Assembly: GCF_024519285.1 (NCBI RefSeq)
Contig: NZ_JAMZCY010000005.1
Coordinates: forward strand, 186,001 to 250,000
DNA length: 64,000 nucleotides
From: Cohnella sp. WQ 127256
Lineage (GTDB): Bacteria; Bacillota; Bacilli; Paenibacillales; Paenibacillaceae
Direction of reading: 5' to 3'
Within the stretch, counting starts at the first letter, position 1; each line of letters opens with the position of its first letter. Positions 7,722-17,057 of the stretch are shown here, one piece after another. The translations under genes were made by a program, and so were the position numbers. The notes below the pieces were generated by a model, which saw nothing but the letters and a program-made list of their open reading frames with translations, made no database searches and was not told the DNA's origin.

Positions 7722-8297
7722 ATGTCGATGAAGCTGATCATCTTAGGGCTGCTAATGGAAAAAAACCGACATCCTTACGAGATTCGGCAAACAATAAAAG
7801 GGCGAAACTGGCATCTTGCATTCAAGCTTCAGGATGGATCACTCTATTACGCTGTTGATCAGCTTAGGGATGAGGGCCTCATTGAAGTTTCTGAAGTGAT
7901 TGCCATTGCAGGAGATAAGCGTCCCGACAAAACCATATATCGCATTACTGATCAAGGGAAAGCTGCCCTCTTGGAGCAGTTATATAAACAGATGGAAAAG
8001 CAATATTTTCCACAGCATCCTCTGTTCAAGGCATTACCGTTTGCTTGGCACGCGGACAATGCTCAGATGGAGGAGCTAATCGAGAGACAGCTTGCCAATT
8101 GTGAGCTAAGACAACATCAAATGAAGCTCGTTCTGGACAACAAGGGAGATAGACTACCTCGCGGTGCGGTTCGATTAATTCAAGGGATATTGAAGTTTAT
8201 TGAGACTGAACGCGAGTGGCTATTGGACTTGTTGAAGGATGCACGATCAGGACTGCTCTCTGATCCTGGCAATAAGTCGTTACCCGAGTCGAGATAG
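7722..8297 (+). CDS. PadR-family transcriptional regulator
   Basis: A 191-residue repressor with the PadR winged helix at about 1-85 (KLIILGLLMEKNRHPYEIRQTI, LQDGSLYYAVDQLRDEGLIE, KTIYRITDQGKAAL) and a C-terminal, mostly helical dimerisation and ligand-binding half typical of the longer Vir-type PadR proteins. A GGGGGTT site overlaps the end of the efflux gene. As the second gene behind an MFS pump it most likely represses the operon, acting at the repeats that overlap its promoter. The C-terminal tail is Ser/Pro/Lys-rich. Confidence 0.92.
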   Translation: MSMKLIILGLLMEKNRHPYEIRQTIKGRNWHLAFKLQDGSLYYAVDQLRDEGLIEVSEVIAIAGDKRPDKTIYRITDQGKAALLEQLYKQMEKQYFPQHPLFKALPFAWHADNAQMEELIERQLANCELRQHQMKLVLDNKGDRLPRGAVRLIQGILKFIETEREWLLDLLKDARSGLLSDPGNKSLPESR

Positions 8298-8431
8298 TGT
8301 AAGTGATTATGTACTGATGAAGTAAAGCCAACATTAAATAATGTTAAATCCCTAAATGCAACAAGGAAACGGCACACCGCTCGTCGAATGATTCCCTCAA
8401 CAGCGTGAATAGCGAGAGGGGCATTAGCCGG

Positions 8432-9679
8432 ATGGACGATAAGAAGAAGATTAACTCTTGGGTGATGTATGATTGGGCGAATTCAGCCTTTGCTACAACG
8501 ATTATGGCAGCGGTTATGCCGATCTACTTCATCAGCGTGGCGGGTGGGACGGATGGTAGCTGGAGCTTTACTCAGACAGTTGCAGCGCTCATCGTAGCCT
8601 TATTGTCACCATTACTCGGAGCCATAGCAGATCATACAGGCAGGAAGATTGCTTTTCTAAGGGTATTTAGCATTATCGGAGCGGTTGCAAGTGGATTTCT
8701 TGCATTTGTTGGACCAGGAGATATGTGGCTTGCTTCCATCCTCGTTGTGATCGGTATGGTCGGGTTTGGGGCAGGGAATACGTTCTATGATGCTATGCTG
8801 AACGATCTAGTATCTCCTGCTCAACGTGAAAAAGTGAGCGCGCGTGGTTATGCTATGGGCTATTTGGGCGGTGGGGTGCTACTCGCCATAAACCTAGGTT
8901 TAATTCTAGGTTGGGAATCCATAGGTTTGCCGAATGAAACAGTCGCTTCGCAAATCTCATTCGTTACTGTGGGGATATGGTGGTTAGTATTCTCGTGGCC
9001 ACTATTCCGCAATGTTAAAGATACCCCATCCATTAAAGAGAGTGGAGTGTGGATCAATTTGAAGGCCGGGGCTCACCGGCTTGGGGATACGTTCACACGA
9101 ATTAAGCGGTATCCTGAGTTGATGAAATTCATGGTCGCTTATTGGTTTTTCTTCGATGGGATCAATACGATTATCATCATGGCAGCAAGCTACGGTACAA
9201 CGATTAATATTGAAAGTAAGGATCTCATCACCGCGCTATTAATCACTCAATTTATCGGATTTCCGGCGACGCTGTTGTTTGGAAAACTAGCGGACCGACT
9301 AGGTAGTAAAAAGATGCTATACGGCTCGTTAGTTACTTATTTAATCATCGTTGTCTTAGGGTATTTCATGACTAATGCGTTACACTTCTATCTTCTAGCT
9401 TGTTTGGTTGGTCTTGTTCAAGGCGGTTCTCAGGCGACATCAAGAACCATTTTCAGCAAAATGATTCCGCAAGGGCGGGCAACTGAGTTTTTCGGATTCC
9501 TTAGCTTCACTAGTAGGTTTTTCGCCTTCGGAGGGCCGCTCGTATTCGGAATCGTTAAGCTGATTAGCGATTCAAGCCGAACGGCTCTGCTAGCGGTCGC
9601 CTTTTTCTTCCTCGTTGGAATAATCATGCTAACCTTTGTGAATTTGGCTAAAGGGGAAAAGGAAGCATTGCAAGAATAA
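8432..9679 (+). CDS. MFS transporter, UMF1 (Atg22-like) family
   Basis: A 415-residue membrane transporter with about 12 helices. The N-terminal YDWANSAFATTIMAAVMPIYF is the signature of the UMF1 group, related to the yeast vacuolar effluxer Atg22, and the loop ADHTGRKIAFLR is the MFS motif A. The ATG at 8432, ten bases after GAGAGGGG, is preferred over the GTG at 8405 that precedes this ribosome site. It appears to be a single gene. Bacterial members are thought to export small metabolites such as amino acids or sugars, but the substrate here cannot be predicted. Confidence 0.87.
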   Translation: MDDKKKINSWVMYDWANSAFATTIMAAVMPIYFISVAGGTDGSWSFTQTVAALIVALLSPLLGAIADHTGRKIAFLRVFSIIGAVASGFLAFVGPGDMWLASILVVIGMVGFGAGNTFYDAMLNDLVSPAQREKVSARGYAMGYLGGGVLLAINLGLILGWESIGLPNETVASQISFVTVGIWWLVFSWPLFRNVKDTPSIKESGVWINLKAGAHRLGDTFTRIKRYPELMKFMVAYWFFFDGINTIIIMAASYGTTINIESKDLITALLITQFIGFPATLLFGKLADRLGSKKMLYGSLVTYLIIVVLGYFMTNALHFYLLACLVGLVQGGSQATSRTIFSKMIPQGRATEFFGFLSFTSRFFAFGGPLVFGIVKLISDSSRTALLAVAFFFLVGIIMLTFVNLAKGEKEALQE

Positions 9680-9686
9680 AGGGGGA

Positions 9687-10634
9687 TTAAACAGGTACAA
9701 CCGAGTCCGCGAAAATAATACTGCCACGATCACAAGGAAGACCCGTTTCATATGAAATATCCTGAAGCAGCTCACTGAAGCGTTCCATCAGTGGGGCTGC
9801 TTCTTCGTTTGTCTGAGCTTCAAGCCAGGCCATTGCTGCCGATACTGTTGCATATGCATCTTGTAAAGCAATTTCCCATAAATCCATAGCACTTTCATGA
9901 TGAAGGACAGTGCGATCAACCGGATCTATCCAAGCTTGACGGGTTTCGTTAAGTACATCCCAGTCAGGTATTGTACGGGGAGGAGAGAACGGTGCTAGCT
10001 GACCAAAGGTAAATTTCCCTTTCCAACCCTTCGGATCGAAGAATAGTCGCTGTGCTTGTATAAACTGAGCAACGGCTTGATCGAGTTGCTCCACTGAAAT
10101 TTGATTTGCAAGAATAGGATAGTGAATAGACACAATCTGTAGGAATTCTGGAGCGAAACCATCGGGTAACTGACCTGCTGTATCTATCTCTGGTGCAACT
10201 GGCGTCTTCCCGGTATGAATGTTTGCACGCTGCATAAGGACAACGGAGTCCATTGCGGTTTCAAATCGCTGATGGTGCCACTTTTTAAATCCGGAACGGC
10301 TGAAGATGAAGGGGTGAAGATTTCGGTCTAACACATGATGAAGTAGAAAACCGAGCGCATACGCGGCTTTAGGCTCTTTCAGAGAACGATTCTGTACTGC
10401 ACTGAATAAGGAAAGTAGAAAGGGACCACAATGAACATTGTGCATCTGAGAGCCGAGCTTATTAAGCAATGTAGAAGCTTGCCAAGGTAAAAAATGATCA
10501 TAAAAAAGAAAATCGGGTCCCTGACAGCCGAGTTGAAAAGCGGTTTTCCATTGTTCATTGTTCATATGTTTATCCAGACGGATTGTGGATAGGACTTCTT
10601 TACCAAACTGAATATGGGTCCATATATTCGGCAT
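9687..10634 (-). CDS. Zinc-dependent phospholipase C-like protein
   Basis: A 315-residue protein resembling the PF00882 zinc-dependent phospholipase/S1-P1 nuclease group. The visible marks are the start MPNIWTHIQFGKEV, GCQGPDFLFYDHFLPW, a His-containing helix (YALGFLLHHVLDRNLHPFIF) and further His/Asp residues spaced along helices. There is no signal peptide, so it is probably cytoplasmic, like many uncharacterised Firmicute members. The start at 10634 has GGGAG eight bases upstream, while the longer frame would begin 29 codons earlier without a site. It converges on the UMF1 gene and is divergent from cheX. Enzymatic activity is inferred from the fold only. Confidence 0.72.
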   Translation of the reverse strand: MPNIWTHIQFGKEVLSTIRLDKHMNNEQWKTAFQLGCQGPDFLFYDHFLPWQASTLLNKLGSQMHNVHCGPFLLSLFSAVQNRSLKEPKAAYALGFLLHHVLDRNLHPFIFSRSGFKKWHHQRFETAMDSVVLMQRANIHTGKTPVAPEIDTAGQLPDGFAPEFLQIVSIHYPILANQISVEQLDQAVAQFIQAQRLFFDPKGWKGKFTFGQLAPFSPPRTIPDWDVLNETRQAWIDPVDRTVLHHESAMDLWEIALQDAYATVSAAMAWLEAQTNEEAAPLMERFSELLQDISYETGLPCDRGSIIFADSVVPV

Positions 10635-10750
10635 TGTTCTACTCCCTTTGACAAAAAGCTGTGTACTTGTACCTATGATTTCAGTATAATGATAGAAAGC
10701 GGTTACGGCTAGCGGTTTCAATTCGAGATGACGAAGGGGCGCGTTCAGAC

Positions 10751-11209
10751 ATGAAGGCTGAGTACATCAACCCATTTTTGGAATCCGCGCGTATGGTTAT
10801 CGAACAGATGGTACAGATTCGTCCCAGCACTGGACAGTTAGCGATTAGGGACATCAAATTCGCCGAAAACCATGTGTGGATTCAAATTGGACTAACAGGT
10901 CATATGACCGGTGATATCGTCTTTGGATTAAGCGAATCTGTTGCTTTACGGATCATATCAGCGATGATGGGCGGTTATGCCATTACTGAAATCGATGATA
11001 TGGGCAAGAGCGCCATTTCCGAGCTAGGAAATATGATTAGTGGAAACGCAAGTACGATGCTCTATAACCAAGGTGTTCACGTGGATATTACTCCGCCTAA
11101 GATTATGGGATCTCATTTTGCTTCAGCTACGGGTGCAAGTCGCGCGTTAGCAGTTCCACTTATTATGGAAGGTATCGGTGAAATGGAAATTCAAGTTTTG
11201 ATTGCCTAA
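10751..11209 (+). CDS. cheX: CheX-family chemotaxis phosphatase
   Basis: A 152-residue CheC/CheX/FliY-family protein that dephosphorylates CheY-P. The single active-site helix is recognisable as KSAISELGNMISGNAST, with E91 and N94 forming the ExxN catalytic pair. One such helix per chain is the CheX pattern; CheC carries two. The surrounding strands (VWIQIGLTGHMTGDIVFGL, MEIQVLIA) match the family fold. It is followed by a compact terminator and is not next to other che genes. It may act on a non-chemotactic response regulator, but the catalytic residues look intact. Confidence 0.87.
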   Translation: MKAEYINPFLESARMVIEQMVQIRPSTGQLAIRDIKFAENHVWIQIGLTGHMTGDIVFGLSESVALRIISAMMGGYAITEIDDMGKSAISELGNMISGNASTMLYNQGVHVDITPPKIMGSHFASATGASRALAVPLIMEGIGEMEIQVLIA

Positions 11210-11241
11210 ATAATGATCAGATGCGATAAGTTTGCTTAACC

Positions 11242-11261
11242 GCCCCGGTAGGGGCTTTTTT
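11242..11261 (+). terminator. Rho-independent terminator after cheX
   Basis: A GCCCC-GGTA-GGGGC hairpin followed by six T. Confidence 0.8.
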
Positions 11262-11313
11262 CATGGTAAAAGTTGTATAGCTAACACGCTTATATTCGCT
11301 TAGGAGGGTAATG

Positions 11314-12096
11314 ATGAGAGTAGAGCTAAAGAACAAGGTCGTGCTCATTACCGGTGCATCCAGCGGGATCGGGGCGTTGGTTGCTAAGCTTCTATCTGAA
11401 AAGGGAGCCATACCGGTCTTAACGGCGCGATCTCGTGACAAAATGTTAGAACTGTCCGCGTCCATACGAGGTGAGCATGCTGTTTACGAGATGGATGTCA
11501 CTTCGGAACAGCAGGTTCAAGAGGTTATCTCGCAAGTGCAGGCGCGATACGGTAAAATAGATGTATTACTGAATAACGCTGGGTACGGTGAATTTATTTC
11601 ATTCAAGGAAGCTTCACTTGACCATTTTCAAGGGATGATGGACGTTAACTATATGGGTACGGTACGCTGTACACATGCGGTGCTTCCTTTTATGCTTCAG
11701 TTGGGGCAAGGGCATATCGTCAATGTCGCCTCCATTGCGGGGAAGATGGCAACAGCCAAATCGACGGGGTACTCTGCATCAAAGCATGCCGTGCTTGGCC
11801 TGACGAATGCATTGCGACAAGAATTACGTGGTTCTGGAGTGAGGGTATCCGCTGTGAATCCGGGACCTATCGACACTCCGTTCTTCGATCGAGCTGACCC
11901 AAATGGTAACTACATTCGTAATATTCGTTGGTTTATGATGTCTCCAGATAAAGTTGCTCGTGCAATCGTATCTGTTATTGAACGGCGTAAGCCGGAGCTT
12001 GATTTACCTTGGACGGCTTCGTTCGGAGTCAAAGTTATGCAGCTGTTTCCTCGTTTAAGCGAGGCTATTTTCGGACGGTTTATGAATAAGAAATGA
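11314..12096 (+). CDS. SDR-family NAD(P)-dependent oxidoreductase
   Basis: A 260-residue classical short-chain dehydrogenase. The cofactor motif TGASSGIG lies near the N terminus, the NNAG motif follows at about 85, and the catalytic residues appear as Ser in NVASIAG and the YSASKH Tyr/Lys pair; NPGPIDTPF is the usual post-catalytic loop. A second ATG three bases into the frame is chosen because AGGAGGG lies seven bases ahead of it. The closest general type is the DltE/YqjQ-like group of unknown substrate. The gene ends 17 bases before the helicase and probably shares its transcript. Confidence 0.9.
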   Translation: MRVELKNKVVLITGASSGIGALVAKLLSEKGAIPVLTARSRDKMLELSASIRGEHAVYEMDVTSEQQVQEVISQVQARYGKIDVLLNNAGYGEFISFKEASLDHFQGMMDVNYMGTVRCTHAVLPFMLQLGQGHIVNVASIAGKMATAKSTGYSASKHAVLGLTNALRQELRGSGVRVSAVNPGPIDTPFFDRADPNGNYIRNIRWFMMSPDKVARAIVSVIERRKPELDLPWTASFGVKVMQLFPRLSEAIFGRFMNKK

Positions 12097-12113
12097 AGTA
12101 AGGGGTTGAAGTG

Positions 12114-13859
12114 ATGGGTTTTATCGAATTAGGATTAAACGAGCTACTCGTGGAGAAGCTTACGGCTTCTGGAATTGCGGAGCCTACGGATGTACAGAAG
12201 CAAGCCTTACCTGAGCTGCTTAATGGCAAGGATGGAGTCATTGTATCCCCGACGGGAACAGGGAAAACACTTGCTTATTTGTTACCTTTGCTACAGAAAA
12301 TTGATGGCTCACGTCGTGAGGTGCAAGCTCTTGTACTTGCGCCGACTCAAGAGCTAGCGATGCAAATTATGCGGGAGGCGGAAGCTTACGGGCAGCCGCT
12401 AGGAATTAAAGCGACGGCACTGATCGGCGGTGCTTCACTGGCTCGCCAGCTTGAGCGGATGAAGAGCAAGCCTGCACTTATTGTTGGTACTCCTGGACGT
12501 GTACGCGAGGTATCGAATTCGCGCAAGCTGTCTCTTCATGCCGTATCGTTCGTTGTTGTCGATGAGACGGACCGGGTGTTCTCACTGGGTGGTAAGAGCG
12601 ACGTGGAAGTATTGATGAAGCAATGTAATCGTGAGCGGCAAACTGTATTCGTCTCAGCGACTCGATCGGCAGCGATGAGGGAAGCGGAGGCGCAATGGCA
12701 AAATGATGCATGGGTATCCGATGTTACAGAGAAGGAAAATGAGAATGGACTTTCTTCGACGTTGGAGCATTGGTATTTCCTAAGTGACCGCCGCGAGAAA
12801 ATTGATCTGATTCGTAAGATCGTCAGACATATGAAGCCGACATCAGCGCTCTTGTTCGTCAACGATACGGAGAAAATTGGTGAGCTTCAGGCGAAGCTAC
12901 GTTATGAAGGTGTATCCGTGGATGCTCTCTACGGGGATACACGAGGACAAGAGCGTGGCGAAGTGATGCAGCGCTTCCGTAGTGGACGCACAAGGCTGTT
13001 GATTGCAACGGATGTAGCGGCTAGAGGCTTGGATCTCCCAGGGCTTCCTCTCGTTATCCACTTTGAGCCAGCGCTAGATAAAGATCATTATGTTCATCGT
13101 TCTGGAAGAACAGCAAGAATGGGACGCGCGGGGACGTCGATCTCTTTGATTACCCATGAGGAGCGCTTCATCCTTGATAAGCTGGAGAAGCAGCTGAACA
13201 TCGAAATATTGCCTAAGATGCTGTATGAAGGCAAAGTTGTTTCGCTGGAAGAAGGCATTGAGCGGAAAAGCTTAGTATCGGACTGGAAAGCACCAGCCAA
13301 TGCTGGAGGAGCGAAGGATGGACGCCTAGTATGGAAGTCAAAGGCGGAATACATGGCGACACTTAAGCCGCAAGGTGAAAAGCAACCTATTAAAGGTGAT
13401 AAAATACAGCCACAATCTAAGCCGTATCCAGATAAAGCAAGTTCAACATCTGCTAGTAAGCAGCCTTCTGCTAGTAAGTCATCGGACATGAGGACAAGTT
13501 CGGTTAGTGATGCTGCTAATACAGCTAAGCGAGCCTATCCGTCTGCATCGGGCAGTGCAAGAACAGATAAAGGTACTAAATCGTCATATGAGGGTGCTTC
13601 AAAGACCGATAAGGCAGGCAGATCATCGTATGCTGGTACTGCAAAAACGGACAAGACAGCCAACTCGACGTATGCGAGTACAGCAAAAGCGGATAAGGTA
13701 GCTAATTCGCCAGTTGCGGGTGCTGTGAATTCAGCCAAATCAGCTAAAACGCCGATTAAACCAGTGAAGGCCAAAGCGAATAGAGCACGTGATCAGAAAA
13801 ACAAAGGTGCACCGAAGTGGCTGAAGGAAAAGCGTGAATCTCCAAATGATAATAAATAG
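12114..13859 (+). CDS. DEAD-box ATP-dependent RNA helicase
   Basis: A 581-residue RNA helicase. Domain 1 (about 1-205) has the Q motif (VQKQALP), motif I SPTGTGKT, Ia APTQELA, Ib TPGR, motif II as VDETD rather than DEAD, and motif III SAT. Domain 2 (about 220-375) has RGLDLPG and the motif VI HRSGRTARMG. The C-terminal 190 residues are basic and low-complexity, with loosely repeated blocks such as KTDKAGRSSYAGTAKTDK, probably an RNA-binding tail. The ATG at 12114 sits nine bases after AAGGGG. Likely roles are RNA remodelling, ribosome assembly or cold adaptation. The DETD motif II and the PTQELA variant of PTRELA are the unusual points. Confidence 0.93.
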   Translation: MGFIELGLNELLVEKLTASGIAEPTDVQKQALPELLNGKDGVIVSPTGTGKTLAYLLPLLQKIDGSRREVQALVLAPTQELAMQIMREAEAYGQPLGIKATALIGGASLARQLERMKSKPALIVGTPGRVREVSNSRKLSLHAVSFVVVDETDRVFSLGGKSDVEVLMKQCNRERQTVFVSATRSAAMREAEAQWQNDAWVSDVTEKENENGLSSTLEHWYFLSDRREKIDLIRKIVRHMKPTSALLFVNDTEKIGELQAKLRYEGVSVDALYGDTRGQERGEVMQRFRSGRTRLLIATDVAARGLDLPGLPLVIHFEPALDKDHYVHRSGRTARMGRAGTSISLITHEERFILDKLEKQLNIEILPKMLYEGKVVSLEEGIERKSLVSDWKAPANAGGAKDGRLVWKSKAEYMATLKPQGEKQPIKGDKIQPQSKPYPDKASSTSASKQPSASKSSDMRTSSVSDAANTAKRAYPSASGSARTDKGTKSSYEGASKTDKAGRSSYAGTAKTDKTANSTYASTAKADKVANSPVAGAVNSAKSAKTPIKPVKAKANRARDQKNKGAPKWLKEKRESPNDNK

Positions 13860-13871
13860 GATCAAGTTAAG

Positions 13872-13909
13872 GACTCATTTTCTGCTTCTTGGGAAATGAG
13901 TCTTTTTTT
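13872..13909 (+). terminator. Rho-independent terminator after the helicase gene
   Basis: A 9-bp stem GACTCATTT/AAATGAGTC with a 13-base loop and a run of seven T. Confidence 0.88.
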
Positions 13910-14270
13910 CTAGCAAAGAGGGATTCCTCACGTTAATAAGGACAGAAATTCCACACATAGGAAATTTCGTGTGATTATTGAAAACTGAGATCTTCCATCT
14001 TCTTCGTCGAAGTTTCCTTCTTACAGCAAGTGTCATCCATGATGAAGAAGATTAGTTGCCGAGAGTCATTGCTCTTTGCTCATTTAATGCGAATCTTCTC
14101 TATTATGAATTGCATGTTGCGACGTTGCATACGGTTGGCGCATCAAGGTGAATGGTTAAGAAAGATAACATACTGTTCAGGTGACAATCTTGCCTAGCAG
14201 CATTACGAATCTGTGTTATATGTTTAAGTCCGGCACAAAGAATAATGCCACAAGTGTAAACAAGTGATTC
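13910..14270. other. Gene-free stretch, possibly old mobile DNA
   Basis: No supported gene. A frame of about 52 codons from 14039 lacks a convincing ribosome site and has a biased composition. The stretch leads into the IS-like remnants that follow. Confidence 0.4.
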
Positions 14271-14544
14271 AGTTGGGGTTTAGAAAACTCCAACTTGAGA
14301 AGTAAAGTCGATGTCCTCTTTCTGTTTAATCGCTACGGGTTCAATTCCCCGCAGCTTGCTGCGTCAGTAACTTAGATTTTGAATTATAATGAGCACAAAA
14401 GAAAATCGTAGAAGGAGACGCTGTGGTTTGAGCGAGTATATTCATAAATCACACAAATCAATGTTGACGATTGAAAAAGCTAGTGCAGGTGGATTTTGTG
14501 GATATGATAAAAATGGGAATCCACTTTACAGTAGCGAGGTTTGA
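14271..14544 (+). mobile_element. Left-end remnant of an IS200/IS605-type element
   Basis: The stretch contains two hairpins, AGTTGGGGTTT...AAACTCCAACT (one mismatch) at 14271-14295 and CGCAG-CTTG-CTGCG near 14350, then TATAAT, a strong AGAAGGAGA site, and a TTG-started frame (14428-14544). The first residues of that frame, LSEYIHKSH, resemble the start of TnpA Y1 transposases. After that the frame departs from TnpA and stops after 38 codons, so only the promoter, start and subterminal hairpins remain. The identification is from memory of the family and is moderate. Confidence 0.45.
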
Positions 14545-14546
14545 AG

Positions 14547-14650
14547 TGACCCCATAAAGTTAGACAGGTTATAGTATTAAGTAACTTGTTGGGCATGAGT
14601 CCGGTACTGTACCGGACTCATGCCTTTTAGTTTTACTTTAATTCGCTAAT
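14547..14650. mobile_element. Isolated IS3-family-like terminus with internal terminator
   Basis: TGACCCCATAAAGTTAGACA resembles the terminal inverted repeat of IS3-family (IS150-type) elements. Forty bases inside is a perfect 15-bp hairpin (14592-14624, GGCATGAGTCCGGTA arm, loop CTG) followed by TTTTAGTTTT, like the terminators found just inside IS ends. No transposase frame or second terminus follows, so this is a solo remnant. Confidence 0.45.
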
Positions 14651-14784
14651 ATGAAACTTTTTACATTGTTGGATTGTCATAGTAAATAGAAGGCTGGCCA
14701 GTTTTCTGTTAATAACTTAGTAAATTAAGGAAGTGCTATTTCTAGTCTGGTAGATTAAGGATACAATATAAAAGGAGCGATATT

Positions 14785-16098
14785 ATGGGAATTAGATTTT
14801 TAGGAAAAGGTTATTCAAGAATTGGTAAAAACTTAATGGTAGCTGCAATTTTTACATCACTCCTCTTGTCTTTCTCTTTTAACGCAGTTGCAGCAACTAA
14901 AGCAAGCCATGAAGCCGAAGAGCAATTTGATATCTCAAAGTTCATCCCACAAAAACTAGCGAAATCTACAATTGAAGACGAAAAATTGAAAACAGCCGTT
15001 GCCTATGGGGTTCTCGAAACAGTATTACGAGTAATGGCAGATAAGGATAGTGAATGGGCTGACTTATTTAAAAATGGAAAGCTTGATATTAAAAAGATTG
15101 TTCCAATATTAGATACTGATGATAATTTGTCTCAAGTAATGTTAGGTTATGAAACAGGATATCTCATTGTAGATGCCGATAACGGAAATTTAATTCAATT
15201 TTCTTATGGTTTGCTTGATGATGAGTATTTTGCGGAAAGTGATGCGGTATATGTAGATGGAATTGAACATTTCTCTTCAAATAATGGAGTAGTTAAAGAC
15301 GGAAGTAAAGAAGGTAAGAAAATTGAAGAAGTAAAAACTGAGGCTAAGAAATTAGGGGAAATAAAGAGGGAGAGCATACCGAACAAGAAATGGGAACTAG
15401 ATATGGAGTTGCGAGATTCAGTACTTCAAGGTTATGGATCTAATGAAGGGACTTCAAGAAATAATTATATAACAGATCCAGTTGTATGGCTCACTAATTA
15501 TTATGGATCAGGTAAAGGTGTTGTATTAAATCAGCAATATTCCTTAAACGTGCCGGAGATTGACCAGAATTCATATTCGGGTGCAAATAATTGTGCTCTG
15601 GTTGCAACGTTGGAAATTATGGGCTATTATCAGTACCCAGCAATTACTCAGACTCAACGGAATACTGCATATACTGCAATGAAGAATTCATCGTTATATT
15701 CTAGTGGTAGTGGTGTATTGCCTTGGGATAACAACAACTTATTTAAAGTTGCAGTTGATGCAGTTGGAAGTCCGTGGAATGTACAAAATAGTTCCGATGA
15801 TGATGAAGCAACGGTAGTGCAAGATCCATATAATTTACTCTATAATAAGCTACAAACTTATGGACCTGGGTATATAAGTCTAAATCAAGTTCCGTATACT
15901 AACCATACTGTAACCATTAAAGGTGTTCAAGATTATTCTGTTTATTGGTGGACTGCTCAGGGAGCATATTATTCTTATCTTGAGTCTTTTGCAATGATTA
16001 ATGATCATTGGACAGCAAATACACCAACAACGGCATATCTGAGCCTCGCAGGGTGGGGACAATCAACTTGGTACTATACGTTTATTAATGTTAATTAG
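14785..16098 (+). CDS. Secreted protein with C39-like cysteine-peptidase domain
   Basis: A 437-residue exported protein. A basic start and hydrophobic core end at an ANA-type site near residue 37 (SFNAVAATKA). An N-terminal half of about 190 residues, partly charged and coiled, resembles a propeptide or adaptor. The C-terminal half contains SGANNCALVATLEIMGYY, which reads as a papain-fold (C39-like) nucleophile helix with Cys after Asn, and NHTVTIKGVQDY as the likely His region, with a possible Asp/Asn in MINDHWT. The gene is much richer in A+T than its left neighbours and follows IS remnants, suggesting transfer. An AAAAGGAG site precedes the ATG. Substrate unknown; self-processing is possible. 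Confidence 0.62.
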   Translation: MGIRFLGKGYSRIGKNLMVAAIFTSLLLSFSFNAVAATKASHEAEEQFDISKFIPQKLAKSTIEDEKLKTAVAYGVLETVLRVMADKDSEWADLFKNGKLDIKKIVPILDTDDNLSQVMLGYETGYLIVDADNGNLIQFSYGLLDDEYFAESDAVYVDGIEHFSSNNGVVKDGSKEGKKIEEVKTEAKKLGEIKRESIPNKKWELDMELRDSVLQGYGSNEGTSRNNYITDPVVWLTNYYGSGKGVVLNQQYSLNVPEIDQNSYSGANNCALVATLEIMGYYQYPAITQTQRNTAYTAMKNSSLYSSGSGVLPWDNNNLFKVAVDAVGSPWNVQNSSDDDEATVVQDPYNLLYNKLQTYGPGYISLNQVPYTNHTVTIKGVQDYSVYWWTAQGAYYSYLESFAMINDHWTANTPTTAYLSLAGWGQSTWYYTFINVN

Positions 16099-16243
16099 AG
16101 ATTAACTTAATATCTTTGAATGAGGATGGGATGCAGAGCTTAATGTTCTGTATTCCATCTATATTAAAAATAACGATTATCCGTATTTGGCTTCATTTGC
16201 TGAACTAACCTAGTAAAAGCGCTATATAGAGAGGAAGATTTTT

Positions 16244-16786
16244 TTGCCTGTGAATTTATTCTATATACCTTATACTTTTTTTATGATTATTGGTCTGATT
16301 ATTCTCGTTGTAGCTATCAAGTTAATAAAAGGGAATAAAGCCACTAAAAAAATTTTGATTATTTCGATTCCCATCCTTATTTTATTTCAATTTTACTTTT
16401 GGAATATAGAATTTAATCATTATGTAAAAAGTTATTTATTCCCAAATAAGACGTTTGAATGTGAATACCTAGAGGAATTTGGTGATATATCTATTCCCCT
16501 TCCTGAAAGAACTGTTTTTACAGGAAAAAAAGATAGTTGTTCTCCAAATTATTTAACCTATGTGAATGTTAATGGCTTTAAATCTTTTTATCAGAAAGAG
16601 TTAAACACGATGAAAGATAAAGGAAAAATTCAAAAATATAGATACGTTGAAAGAAAAGATGATTTTTGGACTGAAAATAAGGGGTATGTAGTAGAACTAC
16701 CATCGGGTTCGAAGATTGATGTTTTTTTTCAGAGAAGAGAAGGTGAATCTGGGTTGATTTCAATCGATTATAAAACAAATAAATAA
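16244..16786 (+). CDS. Hypothetical membrane protein
   Basis: I do not recognise this 180-residue protein. Two N-terminal hydrophobic helices (about 5-28 and 38-55) are followed by an extracytoplasmic domain of about 120 residues rich in Lys, Phe and Tyr with two Cys (about 71 and 98) that could form a disulfide. The frame opens at TTG after an AGAGGAAG site; a GTG two codons on is also possible. Composition is as AT-rich as the preceding secreted gene, and the two may have arrived together. No motif suggests an activity. Confidence 0.6.
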   Translation: MPVNLFYIPYTFFMIIGLIILVVAIKLIKGNKATKKILIISIPILILFQFYFWNIEFNHYVKSYLFPNKTFECEYLEEFGDISIPLPERTVFTGKKDSCSPNYLTYVNVNGFKSFYQKELNTMKDKGKIQKYRYVERKDDFWTENKGYVVELPSGSKIDVFFQRREGESGLISIDYKTNK

Positions 16787-16888
16787 CGTTTCCATTAGCC
16801 CAACGGACTTAGTTTACAGATGCGACGTTACCTTACGTTGTTGTTGAATCATCGTAATCTGCTATCGCGTTGATCCTCTAATTATACA

Positions 16889-16939
16889 GAGAAAAGGTGT
16901 ATTCTCCTCAGCTATCTAGAGGGAATACATCTTTTTCTG
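16889..16939 (+). terminator. Imperfect hairpin with T-rich arm
   Basis: Arms around GGTGTATTC and GAATACATC pair with extended A/T flanks (AGAAAA/TTTTTCT) and one G-T pair. It lies 100 bases past the hypothetical membrane protein and probably ends its transcript. Confidence 0.55.
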
Positions 16940-17057
16940 TTATACGGAGATTATCAGATGTAGGCTCTAATTAGTGCCGATTAGTGCTCCTTTTTGTGCG
17001 AAACTCGTTCACTCTGTATAATAGGAAGAAAGCAATAGGCGCGATGGAGGAGGAATA

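Noticed and set aside
14039-14197. A 52-codon plus-strand frame
   Set aside because: Poor ribosome site, Cys/Met/Arg-biased composition and location in decayed mobile DNA.
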